From Neorhizobium sp. UBA3556 (GTDB lineage Bacteria; Pseudomonadota; Alphaproteobacteria; Rhizobiales; Rhizobiaceae), in NCBI GenBank assembly GCA_002376235.1, contig DFNX01000001.1, positions 248,001 through 312,000 of the forward strand: 64,000 nucleotides of DNA, written 5' to 3'. Made by a program: the position numbers and the translations under genes. Shown here in pieces: positions 46,096 to 55,012 of the stretch. Each line of letters starts with the position of its first letter. Within the stretch, counting starts at the first letter, position 1. The notes below the pieces were generated by a model, which saw nothing but the letters and a program-made list of their open reading frames with translations, searched no databases and was not told the DNA's origin.

Positions 46096-46126
46096 CGGCG
46101 CGATCCGAAGACCGCGCCGCTTTTTA
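46096..46126 (+). terminator. intrinsic terminator after the MTHFR-like gene
   Basis: CGGCGCG (46096-46102) and CGCGCCG (46113-46119) form a 7-bp GC stem, followed by C and TTTTTATT. It lies between this gene and the convergent TerC gene. Confidence 0.85.
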
Positions 46127-46146
46127 TTCAGGATAAGAGATCGCGA

Positions 46147-46800
46147 TCAGCCCGTGATATAGGGCAGGACCTCGACCGAACCGCGCCAGATCATCTCGAT
46201 CGCAACGTAGAGAATGACGGCGAGACCGACATAGGCAATCCAGCGATGCTTGTTGAGCAGGCGGGCGATGAAGCTTGCCGCAATACCCATCAGGGCAATC
46301 GACAGAACAAGACCGAAAATCAGCACTTCAGGATGCTCGTGTGCGGCACCGGCAACAGCCAGCACGTTGTCGAGCGACATGGAGACGTCGGCGATGACGA
46401 TCTGCCAGGCGGCCTGGGCAAAGGTCTTGCGCGGCGCACCGCCGGCAACCGTACCGTCGGCATTCAGGTCGCTGTCGGCAAGAGCTTCGTTGGCTTCGTC
46501 TTCATGGTGATGCGGTGTGCGCAGTTCGCGCCACATCTTCCAGCAGACCCACAAAAGCAACACGCCACCGGCAAGCAGCAGGCCGACGATCTGGAGAAGC
46601 TGAGTGGTGGCGAGAGCAAAACCGATACGCAGAACGGTGGCTGCGATAATGCCGACCAGAATCGCCTTGGCACGCTGTTCCTTCGGCAGGCCGGCAGCAG
46701 CCAGACCGATGACGATCGCGTTGTCGCCCGCCAGAACCAGATCGATCATGATAACTTGCGCGAGGGCGGACAAAGCCTCCGGCGTGAAAAATTCCATCAT
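46147..46800 (-). CDS. TerC-family integral membrane protein (YjbE-like)
   Basis: A 217-residue polytopic inner-membrane protein. The two family-defining acidic motifs lie within helices: IDLVLAGDNAIVIGLA near the N-terminus and IADVSMSLDNVLAVAGA in the second half. A His/Glu/Asp-rich cytoplasmic loop between them (TPHHHEDEANEALADSD) could bind metal. Family members are linked to manganese export and to metallation of secreted enzymes; which applies here is unknown. Start ATG 46798-46800 or the adjacent 46795. I looked for a manganese (yybP-ykoY) riboswitch in the leader and did not find its conserved core. Confidence 0.88.
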   Translation of the reverse strand: MMEFFTPEALSALAQVIMIDLVLAGDNAIVIGLAAAGLPKEQRAKAILVGIIAATVLRIGFALATTQLLQIVGLLLAGGVLLLWVCWKMWRELRTPHHHEDEANEALADSDLNADGTVAGGAPRKTFAQAAWQIVIADVSMSLDNVLAVAGAAHEHPEVLIFGLVLSIALMGIAASFIARLLNKHRWIAYVGLAVILYVAIEMIWRGSVEVLPYITG

Positions 46801-47126
46801 TTGACACCCTATCTCAAGATGGGGTGCCCCATGTCCTGACGAGCCTTGGAAACGTTACTGAAGCACGCAACGGGACACACCCGTGCAAAGCACGCTCTTT
46901 CAGACCAAAAACCATCACGACACCAGGCACCGGCATTGGAAAAATCCAGTCCGACATCACAGCTTGAAAACAAGCTGCCAGAGGGGCCCGGTCCTGGTCG
47001 AGCGAGATTTAGCGCCGCCTCCGCCGAAACTCAAGTGGTCAGCTCACGAAAGCGTCAGATCGTCGTGATCCAGACTGACGCAGACATGATTTGCCCGGCG
47101 GCGACGCGAACATCACCAGCGCCTCT
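46801..47126. other. 326-bp gap between acvB and the TerC gene
   Basis: No gene is seen. On the minus strand it is downstream of acvB and upstream of the TerC gene. It contains a tight hairpin CAGCTTG-AAAA-CAAGCTG (46960-46977) and, nearer the TerC gene, AAGCACGC twice (46860-46867 and about 46889-46896) flanking an ACGGG/CCCGT hairpin. No T tract follows these stems, so I do not call a terminator. The TerC promoter must be here. Confidence 0.5.
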
Positions 47127-48545
47127 TCATTTCGCAAGCCGTTTCTGTAAGCTGTCGAGGATCCGCTTTCCGAGCGCCTGATAATCCTCGTCGAAATGAT
47201 GCCCGCCATCGATGGCGACTGTTTCCACGCCGGAAGGCTTCATAGAGGGACACGGATCATCGTCCTCTTCGGTGCCGTAGATGCACTGGACAAGGCCGCT
47301 CTTGATCTTGGCAATATCATCGACCGTCGTGCCACCCTCGCCGGCACCCGACATGCCGAGCCAACCGGTCACCGAGATCTCGAAATCGACCTCTTTCGAC
47401 AGCGCCAGAAGGGAAAGCTGCTTCACCCGCCGCTTCGTCGCCTTGGGCAGAAGGTTGTAGGAGGCCGGGATGACATCAGCCCCGAACGAGTAACCGACAA
47501 GCACGACATTCGTCACACCCCATTTTTCCGTATAGGTATCGATGATGCGTTTCAGGTCATCCGCCGTTTCCTGCGGCGTACGCTTGGCCCAGAAATAACG
47601 CAGCGAATCGACACCGATGACAGGCACGCCCTGGGACTGAAGATAGCCCCCGAGTTCACTGTCGAGGTCACGCCATCCGCCATCGCCGGAATAGACGATT
47701 GCCATCGTATCCATCGCCGGCTTGGTTTCCAGAACGGTGAGTGGCAGGTCGAGCGCCCCTTCGGATTTTCCGGCCGCAAGCTGGTTCTGCAGCCATGTCG
47801 AAAGGTAATCCTCCGCATCCTCCGAGGTTTCCTTGGCAACGACATCGCCATGGGCCTGTTTCAGCGACAGGGCGTGCACCTTGCCGGCCTGATCGGCATC
47901 CGGCGTGAACGCGATCGTCACCGGAGCCGGCAGGGCGCCGTCGGTCAGGCCGTATACGATGCCGGTATCGGTCGGGCGTTTTTCCGCCGGCGTGCAGAGC
48001 TGCTTTTTCAGCGGAATGACTTCCGTCGGATCGACGGCAACAGCGCCGCCGATCGTCGCGAACGGGCTTTGCGCGATCATCGCAAGCGCAAGCGCCCCGC
48101 CCTCCTTCGCACCGGCCAGGATCGGGTGCCGGTATTCACGGTTCGCCACCCGGCGCTGCACCTGCTGGGAGAGATCCTCGATATCGGAGACCATGTAGAT
48201 ACAGTCTCCGTCATCGGCCGAAAGCGACTGCATGTAGGAGGGGAAATCGATGCCGACGACAGCAGCACCGGCATCGAGCAACTCCTTCGCCTGGGCCTCT
48301 TCCACGCCATTCCATCCATTGGCATCGGAAATCAGGAACACCATCCCGGTCAGATCCTGCCCCTGCGGCAGATAGACATGCGGCAAGGGAATGAAACCGG
48401 TGTGATAGTCCGTGTTCGCGGCCGGAGCTGAGGTTGAGGCCGGATCATTGGCTGTGGTTGGCGCTGGAGCACCTTGCTGGGCATGGACGGCGCTCGAGGC
48501 AGCCGAAAGGCCGAGAGCGACAAGGACGGCAAGACGCAAACTCAT
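47127..48545 (-). CDS. acvB: AcvB: periplasmic VirJ-like lipid hydrolase
   Basis: A 472-residue exported alpha/beta-hydrolase. The signal peptide ends near VHA-QQG. The C-terminal half (about 275-470) is the VirJ-like domain with the nucleophile elbow GYSFG (Ser353) and a late DGGHHFDEDY that should supply the catalytic His. The N-terminal half (about 45-255) repeats the same fold with a degenerate elbow AGAKEGG. In Agrobacterium AcvB is a chromosomal virulence protein reported to hydrolyse lysyl-phosphatidylglycerol, removing the lysine that LpiA adds. The start overlaps the lpiA stop as ATGA, consistent with this antagonistic pair being made together. Confidence 0.93.
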   Translation of the reverse strand: MSLRLAVLVALGLSAASSAVHAQQGAPAPTTANDPASTSAPAANTDYHTGFIPLPHVYLPQGQDLTGMVFLISDANGWNGVEEAQAKELLDAGAAVVGIDFPSYMQSLSADDGDCIYMVSDIEDLSQQVQRRVANREYRHPILAGAKEGGALALAMIAQSPFATIGGAVAVDPTEVIPLKKQLCTPAEKRPTDTGIVYGLTDGALPAPVTIAFTPDADQAGKVHALSLKQAHGDVVAKETSEDAEDYLSTWLQNQLAAGKSEGALDLPLTVLETKPAMDTMAIVYSGDGGWRDLDSELGGYLQSQGVPVIGVDSLRYFWAKRTPQETADDLKRIIDTYTEKWGVTNVVLVGYSFGADVIPASYNLLPKATKRRVKQLSLLALSKEVDFEISVTGWLGMSGAGEGGTTVDDIAKIKSGLVQCIYGTEEDDDPCPSMKPSGVETVAIDGGHHFDEDYQALGKRILDSLQKRLAK

Positions 48546-51118
48546 TTACCCACGACTCCTCTCAACCCGCCGCCGATCAGAAGCGTCGCATCCATCATCG
48601 CGACTGCCGGACCGATCCCGGAAACCGCAAGATAGCGTGGTTCCCAGCGTGGGTGAAACTTTGATTTGAAGGCCTTCAGGCCCTTGAAGTTGTAAAACCG
48701 CTCCCCGTGCTCGAAAATGACGCTGCCGATCCGGTCCCAGGCGGGTGCTGCCTCGCGCTGCGCCATACCGGAAAGCGGCGCCATGCCGAGGTTGAACTGC
48801 CGGAACCCGGCATCCCGAAGATGTTCCATGATCCGCACGAAGAGAAAATCCATAGATCCCTTCGGCGCATCCGGCGCAAACCGCATCAGGTCGACCGTGC
48901 CTTCCTGCCTGGTATCGGTGACGGCAAGCGTTGCAAAGGCAACGATCCGGCCCTCCTTGCGCAGAACGGCAACCGGCTGTGACAGCACGTAGTCATCGCG
49001 GAAGGCACCAAGCGAGAAGGTCTTTTCCCGCGTATTGTGTTCGTCAAGCCAGCTGTCGGAAACTGCGCGCAGCGCTTCCAGATGCCCGACCACCTGTTCC
49101 GGCTGCAGCATCTCGAATTCCAGCCCCTCGCGCACACCCTTGTTGATCGCTTGCCGCAACCCGGCAAGCCGGCTACCTTTCAGCTCGAATGACGGAAGGT
49201 CGACCACCGCGAGTTCCCCCAGCCGGAAGGCGCGCATGCCGGCATCGGTGCAGTTGGCGAGAAGCTCCGGCGAGATCTGGTAGAAGACGGCACGACCGCC
49301 ACCGGTTCTTGCCTCTTCGACGAAACGCCAAACCAGTTCGCCGATCTCCTCGCTCGGTCCTACCGGATCGAACAGCGCAATCCATGAGCGACCCTGAATG
49401 CCATACATGATGAAGGCGTTGCCGCTTTCCGAAAACATCAGTCGCTTGTCGCCCATGCGAACGAGGTTGGCATCGGCGAAATCCCGCGCCATGGCAATAT
49501 TTGTTGCCTGCAACAGTTCGTCCGCAGTCGACATGTCCGAGCGCCTGACGGCCGGGCGCAACAGGCTGAAGATAGAAACAACGGCAGCGACGATGGCAAT
49601 ACCGAGCATGGCACGCAGCCCGCGTGGTGCCTCTGCTGAGAACTCGAACTGCCACCAGAGATCGCGGCTGTAATCGACTTCGCGATAGACGAAGAACAGG
49701 ATCGTCGTTGCCGCGGCAACCAGGATTAACATTGCCACGATCCACGGCGGTGTCAGCGCCTGGCGCAGCATCGAAGCAGGACGGTTGAACTGGCGCGCGC
49801 TGAGCAGAAGCCCCGCCAGAAGCACGGTCAGGAAAACCGCCTCGAAAAGCGCCAGCGCCTTGAGCAGCGAGAACATGAGACCAAGCGCCGTGCAGATGAC
49901 CGCAGTCCACCACGCTCCATCCAGCCTCTGGGCAATGCCGCGAGCGCTGACGAAAAGCAGGATGCCGATAACACTGGAGAGGAAATGCGCGCTCTCCACC
50001 AGCGGAAGCGGCATGTAGCTGCCGAGAAAATCGAGATTGGAATCCGGCGTCGGCGTGACGCTGGAAAGAACCAGCATTGCACCGGCGATCAGCGCGAAGG
50101 CCGAAAGCAGCAGCGGCGCCAGCCGGAATTCCAGCTTTCGCAACGTCGACGCGACCGGATGTTTCGACAGCTGTCGGGCTTCCAGGACGATGACGAACAG
50201 TGTCGCGATCAAAAGCGGCAGGACGTGATAGATCACACGGTAAAGAACGAGGCTGCCGAGAACCTGATCCATATCGACCGTATTGCCGAGCGCGGCAACG
50301 ATGACAGTCTCGAAAACACCGAGACCTCCCGGAACATGGCTGAGCACACCGGCACCGACGGCAGTCGCATAGATCGCCAGAAACGATGGCCAGCCGATAT
50401 TCGTCTGCGGCAGCAGCACGTAAAGCACTGACGCAGAGGCGGCGATATCGAGCGCGGTGACAAGGAATTGCTGCGATGAGGTGCGGCTGTCGGGCAGCCG
50501 CAGATGCACCCTGCCTACCGAGATTTTTCGCCCGTCACGACCAATGAACACCAGAACGCTTAGGCCGATGATGATGATGAGCGCAATGACGCGGATCACC
50601 GTATCGCTGACACCGATGATCTGGCCGACCCGGGGCGCAGTGATAAGGCAGGCAAGTGCTGTGACCGACAGCAGGCCAATGCCGAAGGCGAAGGTGACGA
50701 AGGCGATGACCCGGCCGATATCTTCCGGCGAAAGGCCAAGCCTCGAATAACCACGAAACCGGATCGCGCCGCCGCTCAGCGCACCGAAACCGGCCGTATT
50801 GCCGACCGCATAGGCGCTGAACGCAGTCATCGCCACCGGCACGGGCGGCAGCTTGCGGCCTATATAGGTTAGCGCATTGATATCGTAGCCAACCAGCGCC
50901 ACAAAGCTGAGGCCGGTGAAAAACACCGCCAGCCCGATCGAAGACCATGAGGTTGAGACCAGCGCCTCGATCACTTCGTCATAACTGACTTCCGTCGTCA
51001 GTTCGTAGATTGCGAACGCGGTAAAGCCGAAGACCAGAAGGACGATGAAGGAAACGAGCAGGCCACGATGAGCCTGGAAAAAATCGCGGACGTGACTGCT
51101 AGAACTGTTGGACGCCAT
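48542..51118 (-). CDS. lpiA: LpiA/MprF: lysyl-phosphatidylglycerol synthase and flippase
   Basis: An 858-residue membrane protein. About 14 hydrophobic helices fill residues 10-510 (the flippase part, with GGAIRFRGYSRLGLS and HVPGGLGVFE typical of MprF). The C-terminal cytosolic DUF2156 domain (about 530-850) transfers lysine from lysyl-tRNA to phosphatidylglycerol; it contains FDPVGPSEE, NKGVREGLEFEM, MDFLFVRIMEHLRDAGFRQFN and the terminal FNFKGLKAFKSKFHPRWEPRYL-like block (here YNFKGLKAFKSKF). In rhizobia lpiA is low-pH-inducible and protects against cationic peptides. The ATG at 51116-51118 (MASNSSSSHV) is preferred; the frame extends to a GTG at 51184. It is co-transcribed with acvB and divergent from the aromatic operon. 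Confidence 0.95.
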   Translation of the reverse strand: MASNSSSSHVRDFFQAHRGLLVSFIVLLVFGFTAFAIYELTTEVSYDEVIEALVSTSWSSIGLAVFFTGLSFVALVGYDINALTYIGRKLPPVPVAMTAFSAYAVGNTAGFGALSGGAIRFRGYSRLGLSPEDIGRVIAFVTFAFGIGLLSVTALACLITAPRVGQIIGVSDTVIRVIALIIIIGLSVLVFIGRDGRKISVGRVHLRLPDSRTSSQQFLVTALDIAASASVLYVLLPQTNIGWPSFLAIYATAVGAGVLSHVPGGLGVFETVIVAALGNTVDMDQVLGSLVLYRVIYHVLPLLIATLFVIVLEARQLSKHPVASTLRKLEFRLAPLLLSAFALIAGAMLVLSSVTPTPDSNLDFLGSYMPLPLVESAHFLSSVIGILLFVSARGIAQRLDGAWWTAVICTALGLMFSLLKALALFEAVFLTVLLAGLLLSARQFNRPASMLRQALTPPWIVAMLILVAAATTILFFVYREVDYSRDLWWQFEFSAEAPRGLRAMLGIAIVAAVVSIFSLLRPAVRRSDMSTADELLQATNIAMARDFADANLVRMGDKRLMFSESGNAFIMYGIQGRSWIALFDPVGPSEEIGELVWRFVEEARTGGGRAVFYQISPELLANCTDAGMRAFRLGELAVVDLPSFELKGSRLAGLRQAINKGVREGLEFEMLQPEQVVGHLEALRAVSDSWLDEHNTREKTFSLGAFRDDYVLSQPVAVLRKEGRIVAFATLAVTDTRQEGTVDLMRFAPDAPKGSMDFLFVRIMEHLRDAGFRQFNLGMAPLSGMAQREAAPAWDRIGSVIFEHGERFYNFKGLKAFKSKFHPRWEPRYLAVSGIGPAVAMMDATLLIGGGLRGVVGK

Positions 51119-51246
51119 GGCCTGCTTTGCCCCGAAGACAAGCGATAAAATCTGAAAACGCGGTGCGAAAAGCAACCGGATCACGGCTTAAGTGTGTCAT
51201 CAGCTGATTTGCGCAACCGCTCCTATCATATGCTCCTTAATATCGC

Positions 51247-51274
51247 TTGACGGATTCTAGGCGGCCCATATAGT
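51247..51274 (+). promoter_or_regulatory. sigma-70-type promoter of the aromatic operon
   Basis: TTGACG (51247-51252) and TATAGT (51269-51274), spaced by 16 bp, about 45 bp upstream of the first operon gene, with a ribosome site GGGAGA before its ATG. The -10 box overlaps the palindrome at 51272-51281. It is the best promoter-like sequence I saw in the window. Confidence 0.65.
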
Positions 51275-51300
51275 TTAAACTTAAAATAATGACATATGGG
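51265..51300. promoter_or_regulatory. nested palindromes at the aromatic operon promoter, candidate operator
   Basis: A perfect 10-bp palindrome AGTTTAAACT (51272-51281) overlaps the -10 box and probable transcription start. It lies inside a wider pair of arms, CCCATAT (51265-51271) and ATATGGG (51294-51300). A repressor bound here would block transcription. No regulator gene is adjacent, so the factor is unknown. Confidence 0.5.
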
Positions 51301-51317
51301 AACTTCGGGAGATATTC

Positions 51318-53633
51318 ATGCGCATCGTCTGCATCGGTGGCGGCCCGGCTGGGCTCTATTTCGCCCTGTTGATGAAGAAGTTTCATCCCGAACACTCGAT
51401 TTCGGTTGTCGAACGCAATCGGCCTTACGATACATTCGGCTGGGGCGTGGTCTTTTCCGACGCCACCATGGTGTCGATGCGAGCCTGGGATCAGGAAAGT
51501 GCGGCCGAGATCGAAGACGCCTTCAACCATTGGGACGATATCGAACTTCTGTTCAAGGGCACCCGCCAGCGCACCTCCGGCCACGGCTTCGTCGGCATCG
51601 GCCGCAAGAAGCTGTTGAACATCCTGCAGCGCCGCTGCGAGGCGCTTGGCGTCGAACTGGTGTTCGAAACCGATTCCGATGGCGATACTGATTATGCCGA
51701 TGCCGATCTGATCATCGCTTCCGATGGCTTCAATTCGAAGATCCGCAATCGTTATCCGGAGGTTTTCGAGCCGGATCTCGCGGTGCGCCCGAACCGCTAT
51801 ATCTGGCTCGGCACCAACAAGCTTTTCGACGCCTTCACCTTCGATTTCCGCAAGACCGACCACGGCTGGTTTCAGGCGCATATCTACAAATTCGACGACA
51901 ACACCTCGACCTTCATCGTCGAAACGACCGAAGAGGCTTACGAAAAGCACGGTCTCGGCCAGATGGACCAGCAAAGTTCGATCGATTTCTGCCAGAATCT
52001 CTTTTCCGAAGTGCTGGAAGGCGCCGAGCTGATGACCAATGCGCGGCACCTGCGCGGTTCGGCCTGGCTGAACTTCAACCGGCTGATCTGCGGCAAGTGG
52101 AGCCATTTCAACGGCAATTCCCATGTCGTGCTGATGGGCGATGCCGCCCACACAGCCCATTTCGCCATCGGCTCAGGCACCAAGCTTGCGATCGACGATG
52201 CAATCGAACTGACCAATCAGTTCAACCGGCTCGGCCATTCGAAGGATGCGATTCCTGAGGTTCTGAAAACCTATGAGGATATCCGCCGCATCGATGTCGC
52301 CCGTATACAGAACGCGGCTCGCAATGCGATGGAATGGTTCGAAGTGGTGGGTGAGCGTTATGCCGAGACGCTGGAGCCGCCGCAGTTCATGTATTCCATG
52401 CTGACCCGCTCTCAGCGTATCAGCCACGAAAACCTGCGCCTGCGCGATCCCGTCTGGCTCGAAGGCTACGAGCGCTGGTTTGCGGAAAAGAACGGTGTCG
52501 AAGTGCAGGGCAACGGCCGCACCCTGCCACCTATGTTCACCCCCTATTCGCTGCGCGGCACCGACCTGCCGAACCGCATCGTCATGTCGCCGATGGCGAT
52601 GTATTCGGCAAACGACGGGCTGCTCGACGATTTCCACCTTGTCCATCTCGGCGCCCGTGCACTTGGCGGCGCTGGCCTCGTCTTTGCCGAGATGACCTGC
52701 GTTTCGCCGGATGCCCGCATCACCCCCGGTTGCCTTGGCCTATGGAACGACGAGCAGGCCAGGGGCTGGAAACGCTTCGTCGATTTCGTCCATGCCAATT
52801 CGGAAGCCAAGGTCGGCATCCAGCTCGGCCATGCGGGACGAAAAGGCGCAACGAATCTCGCATGGGATGGCATGGACCAGCCGCTGGCAACCGGCGCATG
52901 GCCGCTGATCTCGGCTTCAGCCCTGCCCTATCTGAAAAACAGCCAGGTGCCGAAGGCGATGGATCGGGCCGACATGGACCGTGTAAAGGCCGATCATGTG
53001 CGCGCCGCGAAATATGCTTCTGAAGCCGGCGCAGATTGGCTGGAGCTGCATTGCGCCCATGGTTATCTTCTGTCGAGTTTTCTCTCGCCGCTCACTAATA
53101 TCCGCACCGATGACTATGGCGGCAGCCACGAGAACCGCGCCCGTTATCCACGGGAAGTGTTTGCCGCAATCCGCGAGGTCTGGCCGGCGGACAAGCCGAT
53201 CTCGGTGCGCCTCTCCTGCCATGACTGGGCCGATGGCGGTAACACGCCGGAAGACGCGGCGATCTTTGCAAAGATGTTCAAGGATGTAGGAGCCGACCTG
53301 ATCGACTGCTCGTCGGGCCAGGTGTCGAAGGAGGAAAAGCCGGTCTATGGCCGCCTGTTCCAGACGCCGTTTTCCGACAAAATCCGTAACGAGATCGGCA
53401 TTCCGACCATCGCCGTCGGTGCGATTTCGGAGGCTGATCAGGCAAACTCGATCATCGCTGCCGGCCGCGCCGATCTCTGCGCCGTTGCCCGCCCACATCT
53501 CGCCGATCCCGCCTGGGTTCTGCATGAAGCGGCCAAGATCGGCCTGACCAGCATCCCGTGGCCGAAGCAGTATTATTCCGGCAAACTGCAGTATGAAACG
53601 GGCCTTGCTCGTGCTGCAGCATCGGCCAAATAA
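51318..53633 (+). CDS. anthraniloyl-CoA monooxygenase-like fusion (FAD monooxygenase + old yellow enzyme)
   Basis: A 771-residue two-flavin enzyme. The N-terminal half (about 1-390) is an aromatic-ring FAD monooxygenase: GGGPAGLYFALLMKK binds FAD, and VVLMGDAAHTAHFAIGSGTK is the second FAD motif. The C-terminal half (about 405-765) is an NADH:flavin oxidoreductase of the YqjM/old-yellow class: RIVMSPMAMYSAN, QLGHAGRKG, ELHCAHGYLLSSFLSPLTN, DDYGGS. This architecture is that of 2-aminobenzoyl-CoA monooxygenase/reductase (Azoarcus evansii), which hydroxylates and then dearomatises the ring. A salicyloyl-CoA hydroxylase-type role is the main alternative. It is the first of eight tightly packed genes. 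Confidence 0.87.
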   Translation: MRIVCIGGGPAGLYFALLMKKFHPEHSISVVERNRPYDTFGWGVVFSDATMVSMRAWDQESAAEIEDAFNHWDDIELLFKGTRQRTSGHGFVGIGRKKLLNILQRRCEALGVELVFETDSDGDTDYADADLIIASDGFNSKIRNRYPEVFEPDLAVRPNRYIWLGTNKLFDAFTFDFRKTDHGWFQAHIYKFDDNTSTFIVETTEEAYEKHGLGQMDQQSSIDFCQNLFSEVLEGAELMTNARHLRGSAWLNFNRLICGKWSHFNGNSHVVLMGDAAHTAHFAIGSGTKLAIDDAIELTNQFNRLGHSKDAIPEVLKTYEDIRRIDVARIQNAARNAMEWFEVVGERYAETLEPPQFMYSMLTRSQRISHENLRLRDPVWLEGYERWFAEKNGVEVQGNGRTLPPMFTPYSLRGTDLPNRIVMSPMAMYSANDGLLDDFHLVHLGARALGGAGLVFAEMTCVSPDARITPGCLGLWNDEQARGWKRFVDFVHANSEAKVGIQLGHAGRKGATNLAWDGMDQPLATGAWPLISASALPYLKNSQVPKAMDRADMDRVKADHVRAAKYASEAGADWLELHCAHGYLLSSFLSPLTNIRTDDYGGSHENRARYPREVFAAIREVWPADKPISVRLSCHDWADGGNTPEDAAIFAKMFKDVGADLIDCSSGQVSKEEKPVYGRLFQTPFSDKIRNEIGIPTIAVGAISEADQANSIIAAGRADLCAVARPHLADPAWVLHEAAKIGLTSIPWPKQYYSGKLQYETGLARAAASAK

Positions 53634-53644
53634 GGAACGGGTGC

Positions 53645-54436
53645 ATGGCGGCAGACGGTAAGTTCTACGGGCGACATGCTCTGGTAACGGGCGCGGGAAG
53701 CGGCATCGGCGCAGCAATCGTGCGCGCGCTCAGCTCCGAAGGCGCACGCATCACGCTTGCCGGCCGCCGCCGCGAACCGCTGGAACAGCTGGCCTTGGAA
53801 ATCGGCAGCGAAAACAGCTTTGTCGCTGACGGATTCGACGTTACCGACCGTGCAGCCATCGACGCCGGGCTTGCAGAGGCGCGAAAAACCTTCGGACCTG
53901 TCGATATCCTCATCAACAACGCCGGCGAGGCGCCGAGTGCGCCATTTGAAAAGACCACCGCCGATCTCTGGTCGCAGATCATCAATGTCGACCTCAACGG
54001 CGTCTTCAATGTCACCCAGGCGGTTCTGCCCGACTTGAAGGCCCACGGCGAAGGCGCACGCATCATCAACCTGGCCTCAACCGCAGGCCTCAAGGGTTAC
54101 GCCTATGTCTCGGCCTATTGTGCTTCCAAGCATGGTGTAATCGGCCTGACCCGTGCGCTGGCACTGGAACTGGCGAAGAAAGGCATCACGGTCAATGCCA
54201 TATGCCCCGGCTTCACCGATACCCCGATCATCTCGCGTTCCATCGCCGAGATCGTTGCCAAAACAGGCCGCAGCGAGGAAGAGGCGTTGAGCGAATTCAC
54301 CAGATCCAATCCGCAGGGCCGATTGGTCAAGCCGGAGGAAGTCGCCGATGCGGTCATCTGGCTCGCCTCTCCCGGCGCCTCGTCGATAACCGGCCAGTCC
54401 ATCGTGGTGGCCGGCGGAGAGATCATGGCGGGCTGA
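53645..54436 (+). CDS. short-chain dehydrogenase/reductase
   Basis: A 263-residue classical SDR. The NAD(P)-binding TGAGSGIGAAIVRALS lies at about 15-30, then NNAG, catalytic Ser in INLASTAG and the YxxxK pair in AYCASKHG. The C-terminal SITGQSIVVAGGEIMAG is the usual end. In this operon it probably oxidises or reduces a ring or open-chain hydroxy/keto CoA intermediate; the exact step is inference. It starts 11 bp after the monooxygenase stop. Confidence 0.87.
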   Translation: MAADGKFYGRHALVTGAGSGIGAAIVRALSSEGARITLAGRRREPLEQLALEIGSENSFVADGFDVTDRAAIDAGLAEARKTFGPVDILINNAGEAPSAPFEKTTADLWSQIINVDLNGVFNVTQAVLPDLKAHGEGARIINLASTAGLKGYAYVSAYCASKHGVIGLTRALALELAKKGITVNAICPGFTDTPIISRSIAEIVAKTGRSEEEALSEFTRSNPQGRLVKPEEVADAVIWLASPGASSITGQSIVVAGGEIMAG

Positions 54437-54502
54437 GACGCCATGAACAAAGGGCATGAACCCAACGACATGATCCAGGCGAACAGGAACGGGGAGCAGC
54501 AG

Positions 54503-54949
54503 ATGGAATTGCAGAAAGGCATTACCGAAAACGGTACCGGCTACAACGATGTGAAATGGAACATCCTGGGGCAGGTCTATTTCCCCAAGGCGGTCTGTGA
54601 CGACACGTTCGCATTCGAGACCAACAGCGCTCCGGGCCAGTTCGTGCCGGTGCATATCCATCCGAACCAGGACGAATTCATCCTCGTCCAGGAAGGGGAG
54701 CTGGATCTCAAGCTCGATGGTGTGTGGAGTAAGGCGAAGGCGGGTGATCTGGTTCGCATGCCACGCGGCGTGCCGCATGGCTATTTCAACAAGTCCGACA
54801 AGCCTTGCCGCGCACTCTTCTGGGTTTCGCCGGCCGGAAAGCTCGAGGACCTGTTCATCGAGCTGAACGAAAAGACCGACGTGGATGAGATCGTCAGGCT
54901 TTCGGCCGCCCACGACGTGGATTTCCTGCCGCCGGCGGCCAACGATTGA
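54503..54949 (+). CDS. single-domain cupin in the aromatic operon
   Basis: A 148-residue cupin_2 protein. Motif 1, VPVHIHPNQDEFILVQEG, has the full HxH...E metal set, and motif 2, GDLVRMPRGVPHGYFN, supplies the last His. The ATG at 54503 follows GGGGAG and is preferred over ATGs at 54443 and 54470, which lack a ribosome site. Its role could be isomerisation, oxygenation or hydrolysis of a pathway intermediate; nothing in the sequence decides. It is a paralogue of the cupin at 2853, which has lost one His ligand. Confidence 0.8.
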   Translation: MELQKGITENGTGYNDVKWNILGQVYFPKAVCDDTFAFETNSAPGQFVPVHIHPNQDEFILVQEGELDLKLDGVWSKAKAGDLVRMPRGVPHGYFNKSDKPCRALFWVSPAGKLEDLFIELNEKTDVDEIVRLSAAHDVDFLPPAAND

Positions 54950-55012
54950 AAAGAATGGATCACCATCAGCCGTCCTCAGGGGCGGCTGATGGAGACTGGG
55001 AGAGGAGACGGC

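Noticed and set aside
46801..47126. A yybP-ykoY manganese riboswitch upstream of the TerC gene
   Set aside because: I looked for the conserved GGGGAGUA and GCCUAC-like blocks on the minus strand and found neither.
51200..51238. A 9-codon frame after AAGGAG in the lpiA leader (minus strand, ATG at 51229)
   Set aside because: The ribosome site is only 3 bases from the ATG, and the peptide is too short to support without conservation data.
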